Numbered from the stretch's first letter, positions 1 to 9,067 are shown. The stretch: DNA of 9,732 nt from an uncultured Plesiomonas sp. (GCA_947071955.1 CAMTGL010000068.1:1-9732), one strand, 5' to 3'. Made by a program: numbers and translations. The notes: a model not told the origin generated them from the letters alone.

Positions 1-3000
1 ACACACTGATACTCACCTGATGTGTTTTTCTATCATTATGCAACTGAACAGCCTCGTGCGGGCTGGCAACACCATCAATGGTTATCCCTGCATCGCTATC
101 TACCTGCGATACAGTGATCAGATACAGCGTATCTTGATACTGGTAACGCAGACTATAACTCTCCCACTCCTCCGGCAAGCACGGTTCAATCAGCAAACGT
201 GTACCACTGCGGCGAATACCCAGCAGTGACTCGCTCATCAGGCGGTACATCCAACCGGCAGAACCGGTATACCATGTCCAGCCGCCGCGCCCTGTATGAG
301 GCTCAACTGCATAAATATCGGCAGCAGCCACATACGGCTCAACCTTATACTGTGCTACCTGTGCCAGTGTTTTACCGTGGTTAATCGGGTTTAGCATGCG
401 GGTTAACTCCCAAGCCCGCTCTTTATCCCCCAACTTGGCAAAAGCCATGGTTGCCCACACCGCCGAATGGGTGTATTGGCCACCGTTCTCACGCACGCCG
501 GGAACATAGCCTTTGATATAACCGGGGTTGAGTGCCGCTTGATCAAACGGTGGGTCAAGTAACTGAATAATATTTTGTGGCCGTCTGACCAGATGGGTAT
601 TGAGTGAGTGCATCGCCAAGCGACTACGTTCAAGTGCAGCCGACTCTGACAATACCGACCAGCTTTGTGCGATAGAATCAATACGGCACTCGATATTACT
701 TGCTGAACCGAGCGGTGTGCCATCATCAAAATACGCACGGCGATACCACTGGCCATCCCAGCCTGATGTCTCTAAATTCGCCTGTAACTGCTGGGCCTGA
801 TCTAAACAGAGCGCGGCCATGTGCAGATCATCAGTTCGTTCAGCTAAATCAGCAAAACGCTGCAATACATCGTACAGGAAAAAGCCCAGCCACACGCTTT
901 CCCCTTTCCCTTCAATTCCGACCTGATCCATACCGTCATTCCAGTCTCCCGACCCCATTAACGGTAAACCATGTACGCCAAAACGCAGGCCGTGCATCAC
1001 CGCACGAACGGCATGTTGGTAGAGGCTTTCACTCAGCTCACTGATCTGCGGAGCATCATAATATGACTCTTCCCCTTCTCTGAGGCTGCGCCCTTGCAGG
1101 TAGTGAATGGGCTCGTGCAAAATGCTGATATCACTGGTGCTAGCCACATAATGGCACAACACATACGGCAGCCAGAGGTAGTCATCAGAACAGCGGGTAC
1201 GCACCCCTTGCCCCATTGGGGGATGCCACCAGTGTTGTACATCCCCCTCGGAAAACTGGCGAGATGCGGCCAGCAGTAAATGCTGGCGTAACAGTTGCGG
1301 AGCCGCATGAACCAGCGCCATACAATCTTGCAACTGATCACGAAAACCAAATGCGCCGCCTGATTGATAATAACCACTTCGGGCTTCAAAACGGCAAGTC
1401 AGGGTCTGGTACAATAACCAACCATTGAGCAGCAAATCGAGCTCAGGCTCTGGGGTTGTCACTTGCAGTGCACCCAGCGTGGTGTGCCAGAAACGTTGTA
1501 CGGTGGCAAATTCCTGATCAGCATGTGCTGCTAGTGGCATCGTGCTGTCAGCACCTATCCCACGTAGATGCTGTAAAAGTGCCACGGCCTGCTCTGGTGA
1601 GTCTTCTGCCCCCAGCATAAACACCACTTCACGCTCTTCACCCGCCAGTAGCATCAGGCTGACTTGCAAAGCGGCACAAGGGTCAACGGCACCGGTTTTA
1701 CCGTTGTTACTGGCCGTATTGCCTGCCCCCTGAGTCACAAATGCGGTATTCAACCCAACCGGCTGACTTTCACGGCCCAATGCACCTAAAAATGCGCGCC
1801 TGTCAGTACAGAGAGTACGCTCAGGTAAGTTGACATCAAAAAAGACCGTGCGAGTATCCCCCGATTGGTTATAGCTGTTCCGTGCCAGTACCGCACGGGT
1901 TTGCGGTTCAACCGACGTGACTACGTGTGCAGCAGTTTTATTTTTCAGATCACCTAAAATCCACTCAACAAATCCGGTAATACTCAAACGCCGACGCTCA
2001 GTTGAACGGTTAATCAATTTCAGACGGAAGAATTTTACCGGCCGTTCACGCGCGACAAACACACGCAACTCAGAGGTAATTCCGCGTTCAGTATGCTCAA
2101 ACAAGCTGTAACCAAACCCGTGTCGGGTACGATACTCCCCCGTACCGGGGCAAGGTAATGCCGTTGGCGACCAAACTTGCCCACTGTCTTGATCACGAAT
2201 ATAGAAAGCCTCACCGCTACTATCACTCACCGGATCATTATTCCACGGCGTTAAGCGGTATTCGTGCGCATTTTGATACCACGTATAGGCTTGCCCGCTT
2301 TCACTGATCACTGAGCCAAAACGTGGGTTTGCCAGAATATTTGACCATGGTACTGGCGTTCTCCGCTCTTGATCGAGCAGCATCACATACTCACGGCCAT
2401 CTGTGCTAAAACCGCCTAATCCATTAAAAAAGCGCAGATCACTCTGGGGATAGTGGCAGACCTGTTCACTCTCTGTTTCTCTTGCAGGCGATATATTTTC
2501 AGGGATATCAAGCTGACGAGGGAAAGATCGAGCAACACTGAGTTGATCGGGTAGCGATCCGAACTGATCGTCAAGAATCAGCGCGGCAACCGACTGTAAT
2601 AAACGCCGATCATCTGCCGGCATAGCCTGACTTGCGCGTAAAAAGACCCCTGCGGGTTGATCAATACAGCTTGCCGCTGGACCAGAGGTGAGCATACTGC
2701 CTAAGTGAGTTTGTAGCTCCTGCCGATAACCGGCCACCTCTTCGTTCAATATCACCAAATCAAACGCAAAGCCTTTCAAGCGCAGATAGGCATGCGCTTG
2801 TACCAACTGTTGCATCAAGCGAACACCGTCTGCTTGGTGGATAAAAAGCAACACGATAGGGTAATCGCCCGAAATGGCATACGGCCATAAGCCCGACTGC
2901 CCCAACCGATTCTCAGCCAGTATCTCAGCAGCAGCACGTAACCGTGCATCAGGGAACAGAATCAGGCCAGCCAAGCGGTTAAACAGCAGCGTTTCAGTTT

Positions 3001-6000
3001 CAACGGTGTTGATTTGATGCAGAAAAACCTGACTGTGTGTCCACGCCAAATGGGTAATTCGGTCGGCTAAATGCCGATCATGGTATTTTTCAGCCAACTG
3101 CAAACAGAGCTCACGTTCCGGTGCAATACCCAGCAGTAGATCGACCGTAACCTCGGCATTAGGCTCGAGTACTATTTTCCGGCGAATCGCCACGACCGGA
3201 TCAAGTACTGCCCCCTGTGAATTACTCAACACTTGCCCTGCCTGCATCGCTAACGGATTTACCGCACTGCGGCCTCGGCCAATAAATTTTGCCCGATCAG
3301 TTTCATAACTCACGCCATCTAGCACTGAATCATGCACATTTAACTGATGAAACAGCCATGGATTTTGCTCTTTTGCAGTACGTGCCCGGCGATGACAAAG
3401 CAGCGTTTGCAGCCCACCAACAATCTCGGTTTGCATAAACAGATTACTAAATGCAGGGTGTAACTGATCGGTAATCAGTGGAGCAAGCACCACCTCCGCA
3501 TAGCTGGTTAGCTCAATTTCTTTACGCTGATAGCTCAGGTTTGTCAGGGTAATTCGGCGTAATTCAACGTCATCTTCCGGTGAAACCACCACTTCGGTAT
3601 GTACTTTCAACTGTGACAATGCTTGTTGATATTCGACCTTTGACTCTGAAAACACGGCCTGATAGTCGCTATCGAACAGTTCCGTTGTTACCCCAAGTGG
3701 CTGGCAACTGATACTGCTGTAACTGCCTGTATCCAGATCACGGATATAGCAAAATAATCCGTATTTCTCGGTGGTCGGGTCGGCCCGCCAGCGGGTGAGC
3801 GCCAGATTTTGCCACCGGCTATAACCGGCACCGCTCTGGCTTAACATCACATGATAGCGTGAGTTTGAAAGCAATTGGATTTCAGGCGAGCTCAGATCTT
3901 GTGCATAGAACCGCCGCTGCACATCGCCACTGTGCTGAATATCGTGGGTGACAGGCTCAAATTGTTGGCGTTGTACGTACAAATTAATGGCTTTTGGCAT
4001 TTTTTCTTGCAGCAACAAATGTGCCGCTCTAAATAGCGGTTCAGCAGTAAAACGCTGCGGCATTTTTTGGCCAAGTAATTGATGAGCCAGCGCTAAAAAG
4101 CCCATTCCCTGATGATGAGCCATATAGGAGCGAATTAGCACATGTGGCTCACCACGGTTTAACCGGCTCGGGGTAAAATCCAACGCTTCATAAAAACCAA
4201 AAGCACCGCGAGCACCGATCGCTTGCAGCGCCTGAAGGTTCTGACAAGCCGCATCAGGCTCAAGCATTAATGCCATCATAGTGGCATACGGGGCAATGAC
4301 CCGATCTTCGGTCAAACCGCGTTTTAGCCCTAAGCCAGGTACACCAAATGCGCGATATTGATAGTTAAATTGCCCGTCAACTTGGTTATAACCTGACTCC
4401 GAGATCCCCCACGGGATCATCATCTGCTTACCGTAACTGATCTGCTGCAATACAGCGTTGCGGCAAGTTTGAGTAATCATCGTATCGTGATAAGAAGGCA
4501 TCACCAACTGCGGCATCAGGTACTCAAACATCGAGCCACTCCATGACGCCAACACTGCCCGCCCCTCAACCACCGAAAGCAATCTTCCTAAATTAAACCA
4601 GCTTTTTACTGGGATCTGGTGCAGCGCTACCGCCAGAAAATGCCCTAGCCGCGCCTCTGACTGCAAAAGATCATAATGCCCCTGATCAAAATGGCGAGAA
4701 TCAAGGTTATAACCGACCCGTAACAGCTGTTGGGCAGGGTCAAACAAAAACTCAAAGTCCATCTGGGCAAAATCAAATAGCCGCGCCGCAAGCTGGGTAA
4801 TCTGCTCATTTTGTTGCTGCTGTTGCTCCTGACTCAGCGCCAGCTCTTGCTGTATATCCTCAAGCTGCTGCACTAAAGCCTGTGACCAGCGGCGAGCAAC
4901 ACTGCCGCTGTAGGTATCCTGAATATAGAGATTAAGTGCAAAAGCCTGTTGGTACAGACCGCCAAACCAGACATGTGCAGAATCACGGTCGGTAATACGG
5001 TGAGTAAGATCATCAACCAACGCTGTTTTCAGTGCGCTAATTTGCTGCTCACACACCGGTGAGGCTCTATCAGCCAGCGCACTGCACAACAAATTCAGTG
5101 TGTCTGTCATTCCCTGCATAGCCAACTGGAAACGGGCAATATCAGGGAGAGTATGCAATGCATTTTGCTGTGCAGGATCATGGTGTAACGGCACTCGCAA
5201 CGCCAGCAATCCACGCCGAAGGATCAACAAATGTCCAGCCAAGTTACCGCTATCTACTGTTGAGATATAGCGTGGATAGAGCGGTCTGAGTGTTTGTGTA
5301 TCGTACCAGTTGTAAAAATGGCCGCGATAACGCCCAAGCTGATCAAGGGTATTAAGGGTTAATGTGCAGCGCTGTAATAGGTTATGGCGGGTGATGTAAC
5401 CAAAATCAAACGCAGTCAGGTTAGCTAATAGTGACAACCCGATATTGGTAGGTGAAGTGCGGTGTGCCACCACTGGCTCTGGCACTTCCTGAAAGTTATC
5501 TGGCGGCAGATAATTCTCATCAGCATTAACAAACGTTTCAAAAAAGCCCCATGTTTCACGGCTTAACTGGCGTAAATATGTCTGCTGTGAAGCATCAAAC
5601 TGCCTGTTTTTACGGGTCACCGGCTGGCTGATATACGCCAGTAATGCGGGCACAATCAACCAGCCAACGCCCAGCAAGAAGGCCATCAGTACATTGTGCG
5701 GAGCAAGCCACAATACAGCAGCAGGAATTACCAACGAACACACCACCGAAAACCACATCCGGCGATAGAAAACACTGGCCTGCGTTTTTGCATTTTGCTG
5801 TGCAACTTCAGCGGTTGTCCACTCCAATAATCCGGCATGGCTAACCCACATGCGCCAAACCGCCGTCATTATCGCCTTGGTCTGGTAATACGCATCAAAC
5901 GGCAATAACAGCAGCTCAAGACTGCGCTGACGTAGGCGGGAGAACATCTGTTTCACACTCAAACGCCAGTACTGATACAACGAAATTTCAGCCGGCATCA

Positions 6001-8623
6001 CCGCCACATCCAGCAGCAGTGCCACCAGCGGCGAACCGACGAGCAATACAGCCAGTAAAATTGCAACCACAGCCGGTGAACACAATAAGACGCTGCTGAT
6101 CAGTAGAGTTAATGTTGCCGCTGGCACCATGCTGCGCCGCAGATTATCAAACAGTTTCCACTGTGATAGCGCGGATAAAGTATTGTGCTCGTATTGCCCT
6201 TGTGTGTTGCGCAGCTTACGGCGTAACCACGGAAGCAATTGCCAATCGCCTCGGATCCAGCGGCTACGGCGGGCCACATCAACCAGATAATTTTCAACCG
6301 GCGGCTCATACAAGGTAATGTCACTGATCAAGCCAGATCGGGCGTAGCAACCTTCCAGCAGATCATGGCTTAATACCTGATTATCTGGCCAGCGATCAGA
6401 CAAGACACGCTCAAATACCGCCAGATCGTAAATCCCCTTACCGATAAAAGAGCCTTCACCAAACAAATCCTGATACACATCCGAAACAGTGCGGGTATAG
6501 GGATCAAGCCCCGACTCTGCACCACAAATTTGGGTATACCGGTTTGGCCCCTGTTCGGGGATCACTTCTGCAATACGTGGCTGTAAAATGGCATAGCCAG
6601 TGATCACTCGCTGACAAATAGGATCATACACAGCCTGATTAAGCGGGTGAGCCAGAGTACCAATCAACTGACGCGCCGCATCCGGCGGCAGTTGGGTATC
6701 CAGATCAAGGGTTATCACGTAGCGTACATTACTCAATACCGCACGCCGGCCGGTTACACTGTCAAAGGCATCGGCATCACGCCCCAGCAAAAACGCATTC
6801 AGCGCAGCCAGTTTTCCGCGCTTACGCTCATAACCCATCCAGCACTGCTCACCTTCATTCCAGCATCTGTCACGGTGTAGCAGGAAAAAAACACTGCTGC
6901 GCGAATCACTGTTAATTCGCTGATTTAAATTCAGAATATGCTGTTTGGCATGAGCCAGTAAATCACCATCTTCCGGCATAATCTGCTGTGAGGCATCGGT
7001 AAAATCAGTTAACAATGCGAAATGCAAATAGGTATCTGGGTTAGCCAGATACCGAACCTCCAGTGCGGCAACCGCCTCATCAATCTGAGCCTTGCTGCGC
7101 AATAGCATCGGCACAGCAACTAAAGATCGGCACTCAGGTGGCAGCCCTTGTGAATAATCCACTTTTGGAAGATGTGCCGGACGCACCTGCCTTGTCAGCA
7201 CTTCATTAATCAGTGATAACGCCAACTGACTGAACGCGATAAGGCCGCTAACCCCCAATACCGCCTGCAACAACCAGTGAACTGGGCTGCTGACATACGC
7301 CATCAACCATACTGGCAGCATCGCCCCTACAATCACGGCTGAAACATAAACATGCAGCGCATATTTTTTTATCATCTGCCGTAGTGTTGCCCGTACACCA
7401 CGCCGAACACCAAACATCGTTTCCACGGCAGCCAAACCATCACCAATAAGGTAATAGCCGACATGGGTACGTCTGTCATCTGCGGCATAGCGTGAAGCGG
7501 CCTGCTGAGCCTGTTCCAGCAACTTACGAGCCACAACCGGTTCACTGTATTTATCGCGCCCACTGCGGGCTAAACGTTCAATAACATGCCGGTAAGTATC
7601 ACGAGTAGTAAAATCCATTTGTGCATACACACCACAGGGGTCTGTGCGCAAAATTTGTTCAGTCACACTCATTGTTTCAACGAACTCAGGCCAGTTCATC
7701 TCATCTAAATGGCGTAAACTACTGATACTGTTGCTGACCGATAACTGGCGAGTGGCCTGTAACTGCGCTTGCATTTGTACGGCTGACTCAATGGTTTTAC
7801 CCTGCTCTTGCAAGCGTAACGTTAACCAGTCTGTAGCCAGCGTTAATGCCGCCCCTTTTCCCTGCAAACGGCGGGTAAATTCAGCAATAAACCCGTACGT
7901 TAAAGGCAGTTGCGCCGCAGCCATCTCTGCCACTGCCTGTAACTGCTGATCTGACGGCGCTTGTGCCACACTCAGTAAACGCTCAGCCCAGACAATCGCC
8001 AGTGATATCTGTTGTACATCGTCTATCTGGCACAGAGCAATGCGGCGTAAGTTTTCAATCAGGGCAAGACGCAGCATAATAGGCAGCGCCCACAACTCAC
8101 CTAAACTCAGATCAGACAACGTCTGGTAAGCACTGATAAAACCACTAAAACTGTCAGCATCCCAGTGGCCATCACCATGTGCAATGGCCTCCAGCGCAAT
8201 ATCATATACGCGTGGAATACCTTGCTGGTTTGCGTTACTTAAACGCGGTAAACCCCGCCCATATTTTTTCGGTAAACTCTGGCGAATCAGGTGAATTTGC
8301 TCTTCCACCAGATAGTAGTTATCGAGCAGCCACTCTCCGGCAGGGGGTAATTGCTGAGTTTGCGTTGAAGCTTGTAGGAGCTGGCAACAGCGCACCAAAA
8401 CTCGCTCATTATCCTCCAAACGCTTTAACAGGCGATCTGGGTATGTTCGTTTTGCTAACTTGTGCGATCGAGCCAACACCTTTCCGTGGCGCACCATCTG
8501 CTCGGCACTGAACAATTCAGCCCGTAAAGGGGCATCTTCTTGTAATCCAGCCGCCTCTGGGTGCTGCCAATTTTGCCAGCGATTTACCCATGTGTGTATT
8601 ACTGAAAAAAGATTCTCACTCAC
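1..8623 (-). CDS. ndvB: Cyclic beta-1,2-glucan synthase (NdvB/ChvB/Cgs family), C-terminus cut by window edge
   Basis: A single frame runs from GTG (8623-8621) to the left edge: 2874 codons with no stop seen. Known members (Sinorhizobium NdvB, Brucella Cgs) are about 2830-2870 residues, so only a short tail should be missing. An in-frame TAA lies five codons before the GTG and a CAGGA motif seven bases before it, which fixes the start. The N-terminal region (1-420) has the family's DNYYLVEEQ (101-109) and GYYLIGDG. Membrane segments lie at about 421-442, 450-472, 832-880 (two) and 956-998 (two). The cytoplasmic GT84 transferase between them shows D540, DLD (640-642), D754 in SHDLLEG and RRSRW (785-789), matching the processive beta-glycosyltransferase pattern D, DxD, D, (Q/R)xxRW. 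A glucoamylase-like domain follows (about 1018-1510; VDSGNLAGH with D1124, WGISES 1405-1410, MAHHQGMG near 1503). The GH94 phosphorylase part has beta-sandwich repeats from about 1573 and 2055, then FRDQLQD (D2429), DWNDGM (2560-2565) and GRGGWTWYTGSAGW (2778-2791). By family knowledge, Cgs self-glucosylates from UDP-glucose, elongates and cyclises the glucan in the inner membrane, and GH94 controls chain length. All visible key residues are intact, so I infer an active enzyme. Confidence 0.97.
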   Translation of the reverse strand, partial: MSENLFSVIHTWVNRWQNWQHPEAAGLQEDAPLRAELFSAEQMVRHGKVLARSHKLAKRTYPDRLLKRLEDNERVLVRCCQLLQASTQTQQLPPAGEWLLDNYYLVEEQIHLIRQSLPKKYGRGLPRLSNANQQGIPRVYDIALEAIAHGDGHWDADSFSGFISAYQTLSDLSLGELWALPIMLRLALIENLRRIALCQIDDVQQISLAIVWAERLLSVAQAPSDQQLQAVAEMAAAQLPLTYGFIAEFTRRLQGKGAALTLATDWLTLRLQEQGKTIESAVQMQAQLQATRQLSVSNSISSLRHLDEMNWPEFVETMSVTEQILRTDPCGVYAQMDFTTRDTYRHVIERLARSGRDKYSEPVVARKLLEQAQQAASRYAADDRRTHVGYYLIGDGLAAVETMFGVRRGVRATLRQMIKKYALHVYVSAVIVGAMLPVWLMAYVSSPVHWLLQAVLGVSGLIAFSQLALSLINEVLTRQVRPAHLPKVDYSQGLPPECRSLVAVPMLLRSKAQIDEAVAALEVRYLANPDTYLHFALLTDFTDASQQIMPEDGDLLAHAKQHILNLNQRINSDSRSSVFFLLHRDRCWNEGEQCWMGYERKRGKLAALNAFLLGRDADAFDSVTGRRAVLSNVRYVITLDLDTQLPPDAARQLIGTLAHPLNQAVYDPICQRVITGYAILQPRIAEVIPEQGPNRYTQICGAESGLDPYTRTVSDVYQDLFGEGSFIGKGIYDLAVFERVLSDRWPDNQVLSHDLLEGCYARSGLISDITLYEPPVENYLVDVARRSRWIRGDWQLLPWLRRKLRNTQGQYEHNTLSALSQWKLFDNLRRSMVPAATLTLLISSVLLCSPAVVAILLAVLLVGSPLVALLLDVAVMPAEISLYQYWRLSVKQMFSRLRQRSLELLLLPFDAYYQTKAIMTAVWRMWVSHAGLLEWTTAEVAQQNAKTQASVFYRRMWFSVVCSLVIPAAVLWLAPHNVLMAFLLGVGWLIVPALLAYISQPVTRKNRQFDASQQTYLRQLSRETWGFFETFVNADENYLPPDNFQEVPEPVVAHRTSPTNIGLSLLANLTAFDFGYITRHNLLQRCTLTLNTLDQLGRYRGHFYNWYDTQTLRPLYPRYISTVDSGNLAGHLLILRRGLLALRVPLHHDPAQQNALHTLPDIARFQLAMQGMTDTLNLLCSALADRASPVCEQQISALKTALVDDLTHRITDRDSAHVWFGGLYQQAFALNLYIQDTYSGSVARRWSQALVQQLEDIQQELALSQEQQQQQNEQITQLAARLFDFAQMDFEFLFDPAQQLLRVGYNLDSRHFDQGHYDLLQSEARLGHFLAVALHQIPVKSWFNLGRLLSVVEGRAVLASWSGSMFEYLMPQLVMPSYHDTMITQTCRNAVLQQISYGKQMMIPWGISESGYNQVDGQFNYQYRAFGVPGLGLKRGLTEDRVIAPYATMMALMLEPDAACQNLQALQAIGARGAFGFYEALDFTPSRLNRGEPHVLIRSYMAHHQGMGFLALAHQLLGQKMPQRFTAEPLFRAAHLLLQEKMPKAINLYVQRQQFEPVTHDIQHSGDVQRRFYAQDLSSPEIQLLSNSRYHVMLSQSGAGYSRWQNLALTRWRADPTTEKYGLFCYIRDLDTGSYSSISCQPLGVTTELFDSDYQAVFSESKVEYQQALSQLKVHTEVVVSPEDDVELRRITLTNLSYQRKEIELTSYAEVVLAPLITDQLHPAFSNLFMQTEIVGGLQTLLCHRRARTAKEQNPWLFHQLNVHDSVLDGVSYETDRAKFIGRGRSAVNPLAMQAGQVLSNSQGAVLDPVVAIRRKIVLEPNAEVTVDLLLGIAPERELCLQLAEKYHDRHLADRITHLAWTHSQVFLHQINTVETETLLFNRLAGLILFPDARLRAAAEILAENRLGQSGLWPYAISGDYPIVLLFIHQADGVRLMQQLVQAHAYLRLKGFAFDLVILNEEVAGYRQELQTHLGSMLTSGPAASCIDQPAGVFLRASQAMPADDRRLLQSVAALILDDQFGSLPDQLSVARSFPRQLDIPENISPARETESEQVCHYPQSDLRFFNGLGGFSTDGREYVMLLDQERRTPVPWSNILANPRFGSVISESGQAYTWYQNAHEYRLTPWNNDPVSDSSGEAFYIRDQDSGQVWSPTALPCPGTGEYRTRHGFGYSLFEHTERGITSELRVFVARERPVKFFRLKLINRSTERRRLSITGFVEWILGDLKNKTAAHVVTSVEPQTRAVLARNSYNQSGDTRTVFFDVNLPERTLCTDRRAFLGALGRESQPVGLNTAFVTQGAGNTASNNGKTGAVDPCAALQVSLMLLAGEEREVVFMLGAEDSPEQAVALLQHLRGIGADSTMPLAAHADQEFATVQRFWHTTLGALQVTTPEPELDLLLNGWLLYQTLTCRFEARSGYYQSGGAFGFRDQLQDCMALVHAAPQLLRQHLLLAASRQFSEGDVQHWWHPPMGQGVRTRCSDDYLWLPYVLCHYVASTSDISILHEPIHYLQGRSLREGEESYYDAPQISELSESLYQHAVRAVMHGLRFGVHGLPLMGSGDWNDGMDQVGIEGKGESVWLGFFLYDVLQRFADLAERTDDLHMAALCLDQAQQLQANLETSGWDGQWYRRAYFDDGTPLGSASNIECRIDSIAQSWSVLSESAALERSRLAMHSLNTHLVRRPQNIIQLLDPPFDQAALNPGYIKGYVPGVRENGGQYTHSAVWATMAFAKLGDKERAWELTRMLNPINHGKTLAQVAQYKVEPYVAAADIYAVEPHTGRGGWTWYTGSAGWMYRLMSESLLGIRRSGTRLLIEPCLPEEWESYSLRYQYQDTLYLITVSQVDSDAGITIDGVASPHEAVQLHNDRKTHQVSISV

Positions 8624-8630
8624 GATAAAG

Positions 8631-8635
8631 TCCTG
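8631..8635 (-). promoter_or_regulatory. Ribosome binding site of ndvB
   Basis: On the minus strand CAGGA ends seven bases before the GTG at 8623. With the in-frame TAA at 8637-8635 it selects this GTG: no in-frame start lies between the stop and the GTG, and no ATG follows until well into the conserved N-terminal region. The GTG rather than ATG start implies moderate translation. Confidence 0.7.
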
Positions 8636-8718
8636 TTATCAGTGCGAGTTAATCTAAACCCCGCGGCCGTAAGAAATGACAGCAATATGCATTCACGCCC
8701 ATACACTGAACGCCCTGT

Positions 8719-8746
8719 TTTATAACTATAGGCTACAAATGCTTAA
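8719..8746 (-). promoter_or_regulatory. Candidate sigma70-type promoter for ndvB (proximal)
   Basis: On the minus strand TTAAGC (8746-8741) is followed after 16 bases by TATAAA (8724-8719). The -10 matches consensus at 5 of 6 positions and the -35 at only 3 of 6. Transcription from it would give a leader of about 85-90 bases. An overlapping TATAGT just upstream could serve as an alternative -10. Such matches arise often by chance in AT-rich DNA, so this is a guess. Confidence 0.25.
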
Positions 8747-8818
8747 TACGTCGGCACGCAGAGAATTAATACTTTGGTGGGATAAACAGCAGAAAAAACA
8801 GTGCAATTACTCGGGAAG

Positions 8819-8846
8819 ATTTTATTAATCAATAGGATACAAGCAA
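8819..8846 (-). promoter_or_regulatory. Candidate sigma70-type promoter for ndvB (distal)
   Basis: On the minus strand TTGCTT (8846-8841), a 16-base spacer and TAAAAT (8824-8819) form a weak sigma70-like pair, with the -10 at 5 of 6 and the -35 at 3 of 6. It would give a leader of about 190 bases. I cannot choose between this and the proximal candidate, and either may be chance. Confidence 0.2.
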
Positions 8847-8903
8847 TATTTTCAGCGCAGTAACTCTTTTGATTGCCGTGCTTATTGCTGTAATAACTGT
8901 TGA

Positions 8904-8922
8904 TGTAATGGCTGGTGTTACA
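8904..8922. repeat. Short operator-like palindrome
   Basis: TGTAA (8904-8908) and TTACA (8918-8922) are inverted around nine bases, and a further TGTAAT lies at 8889-8894. The half-site spacing fits a dimeric regulator, and the site is upstream of the distal promoter candidate. Five-base arms can occur by chance, so the evidence is thin. Confidence 0.2.
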
Positions 8923-8965
8923 ATGATGATAGTGATGATGATTGCCGCGCGCTAATCTGATTTAT

Positions 8966-9001
8966 GCTTTGGCATGCCGCTGGAAACCTGCACACCAAAG
9001 C
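8966..9001 (-). repeat. 12-pair RNA stem-loop in the ypfJ-ndvB spacer
   Basis: Read as minus-strand RNA, the arms at 9001-8990 and 8977-8966 form twelve consecutive pairs: seven Watson-Crick from the base, two G-U wobbles, then three Watson-Crick, closing a 12-base loop. On the plus strand the two wobbles become A-C mismatches. The structure is thus better in the RNA of the same sense as both genes. No T tract follows, so it does not look like a terminator. Function unknown. Confidence 0.5.
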
Positions 9002-9004
9002 GAT

Positions 9005-9050
9005 AAAAAAAGTGTGTTATTCGTACGTAACGAGTGCGGCGCTCACACTT
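9005..9050 (-). terminator. Possible intrinsic terminator downstream of ypfJ
   Basis: On the minus strand AAGTGTG (9050-9044) pairs perfectly with CACACTT (9016-9010), followed at once by five further T bases (9009-9005). The loop of 27 bases is long for an intrinsic terminator, but part of it can fold (GTTA and TAAC flank CGTACGAA). Lying about 65 bases after the ypfJ stop, it is placed to end the ypfJ transcript. Confidence 0.45.
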
Positions 9051-9067
9051 GATATTGAATAGGTTTG

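Noticed and set aside
403..1389. Open frames of 117-118 codons on the minus strand in another frame within the synthase
   Set aside because: They overlap the GH94 catalytic region, which reads through in the main frame with all motifs; their translations are low-complexity shadows.
8923..8943. Cluster of His codons on the minus strand, like a his-operon leader peptide
   Set aside because: The frame has no ATG or GTG start between the preceding stop and the cluster, there is no ribosome binding site, and the downstream gene is not histidine related.
8869..8955. Plus-strand hydrophobic 28-codon frame (TTG start, ends TAA), with an inner ATG at 8908
   Set aside because: No ribosome binding site precedes any possible start, the AT-rich and ATGATG-repeat composition alone explains the Val/Ile/Met content, and no plus-strand gene follows.
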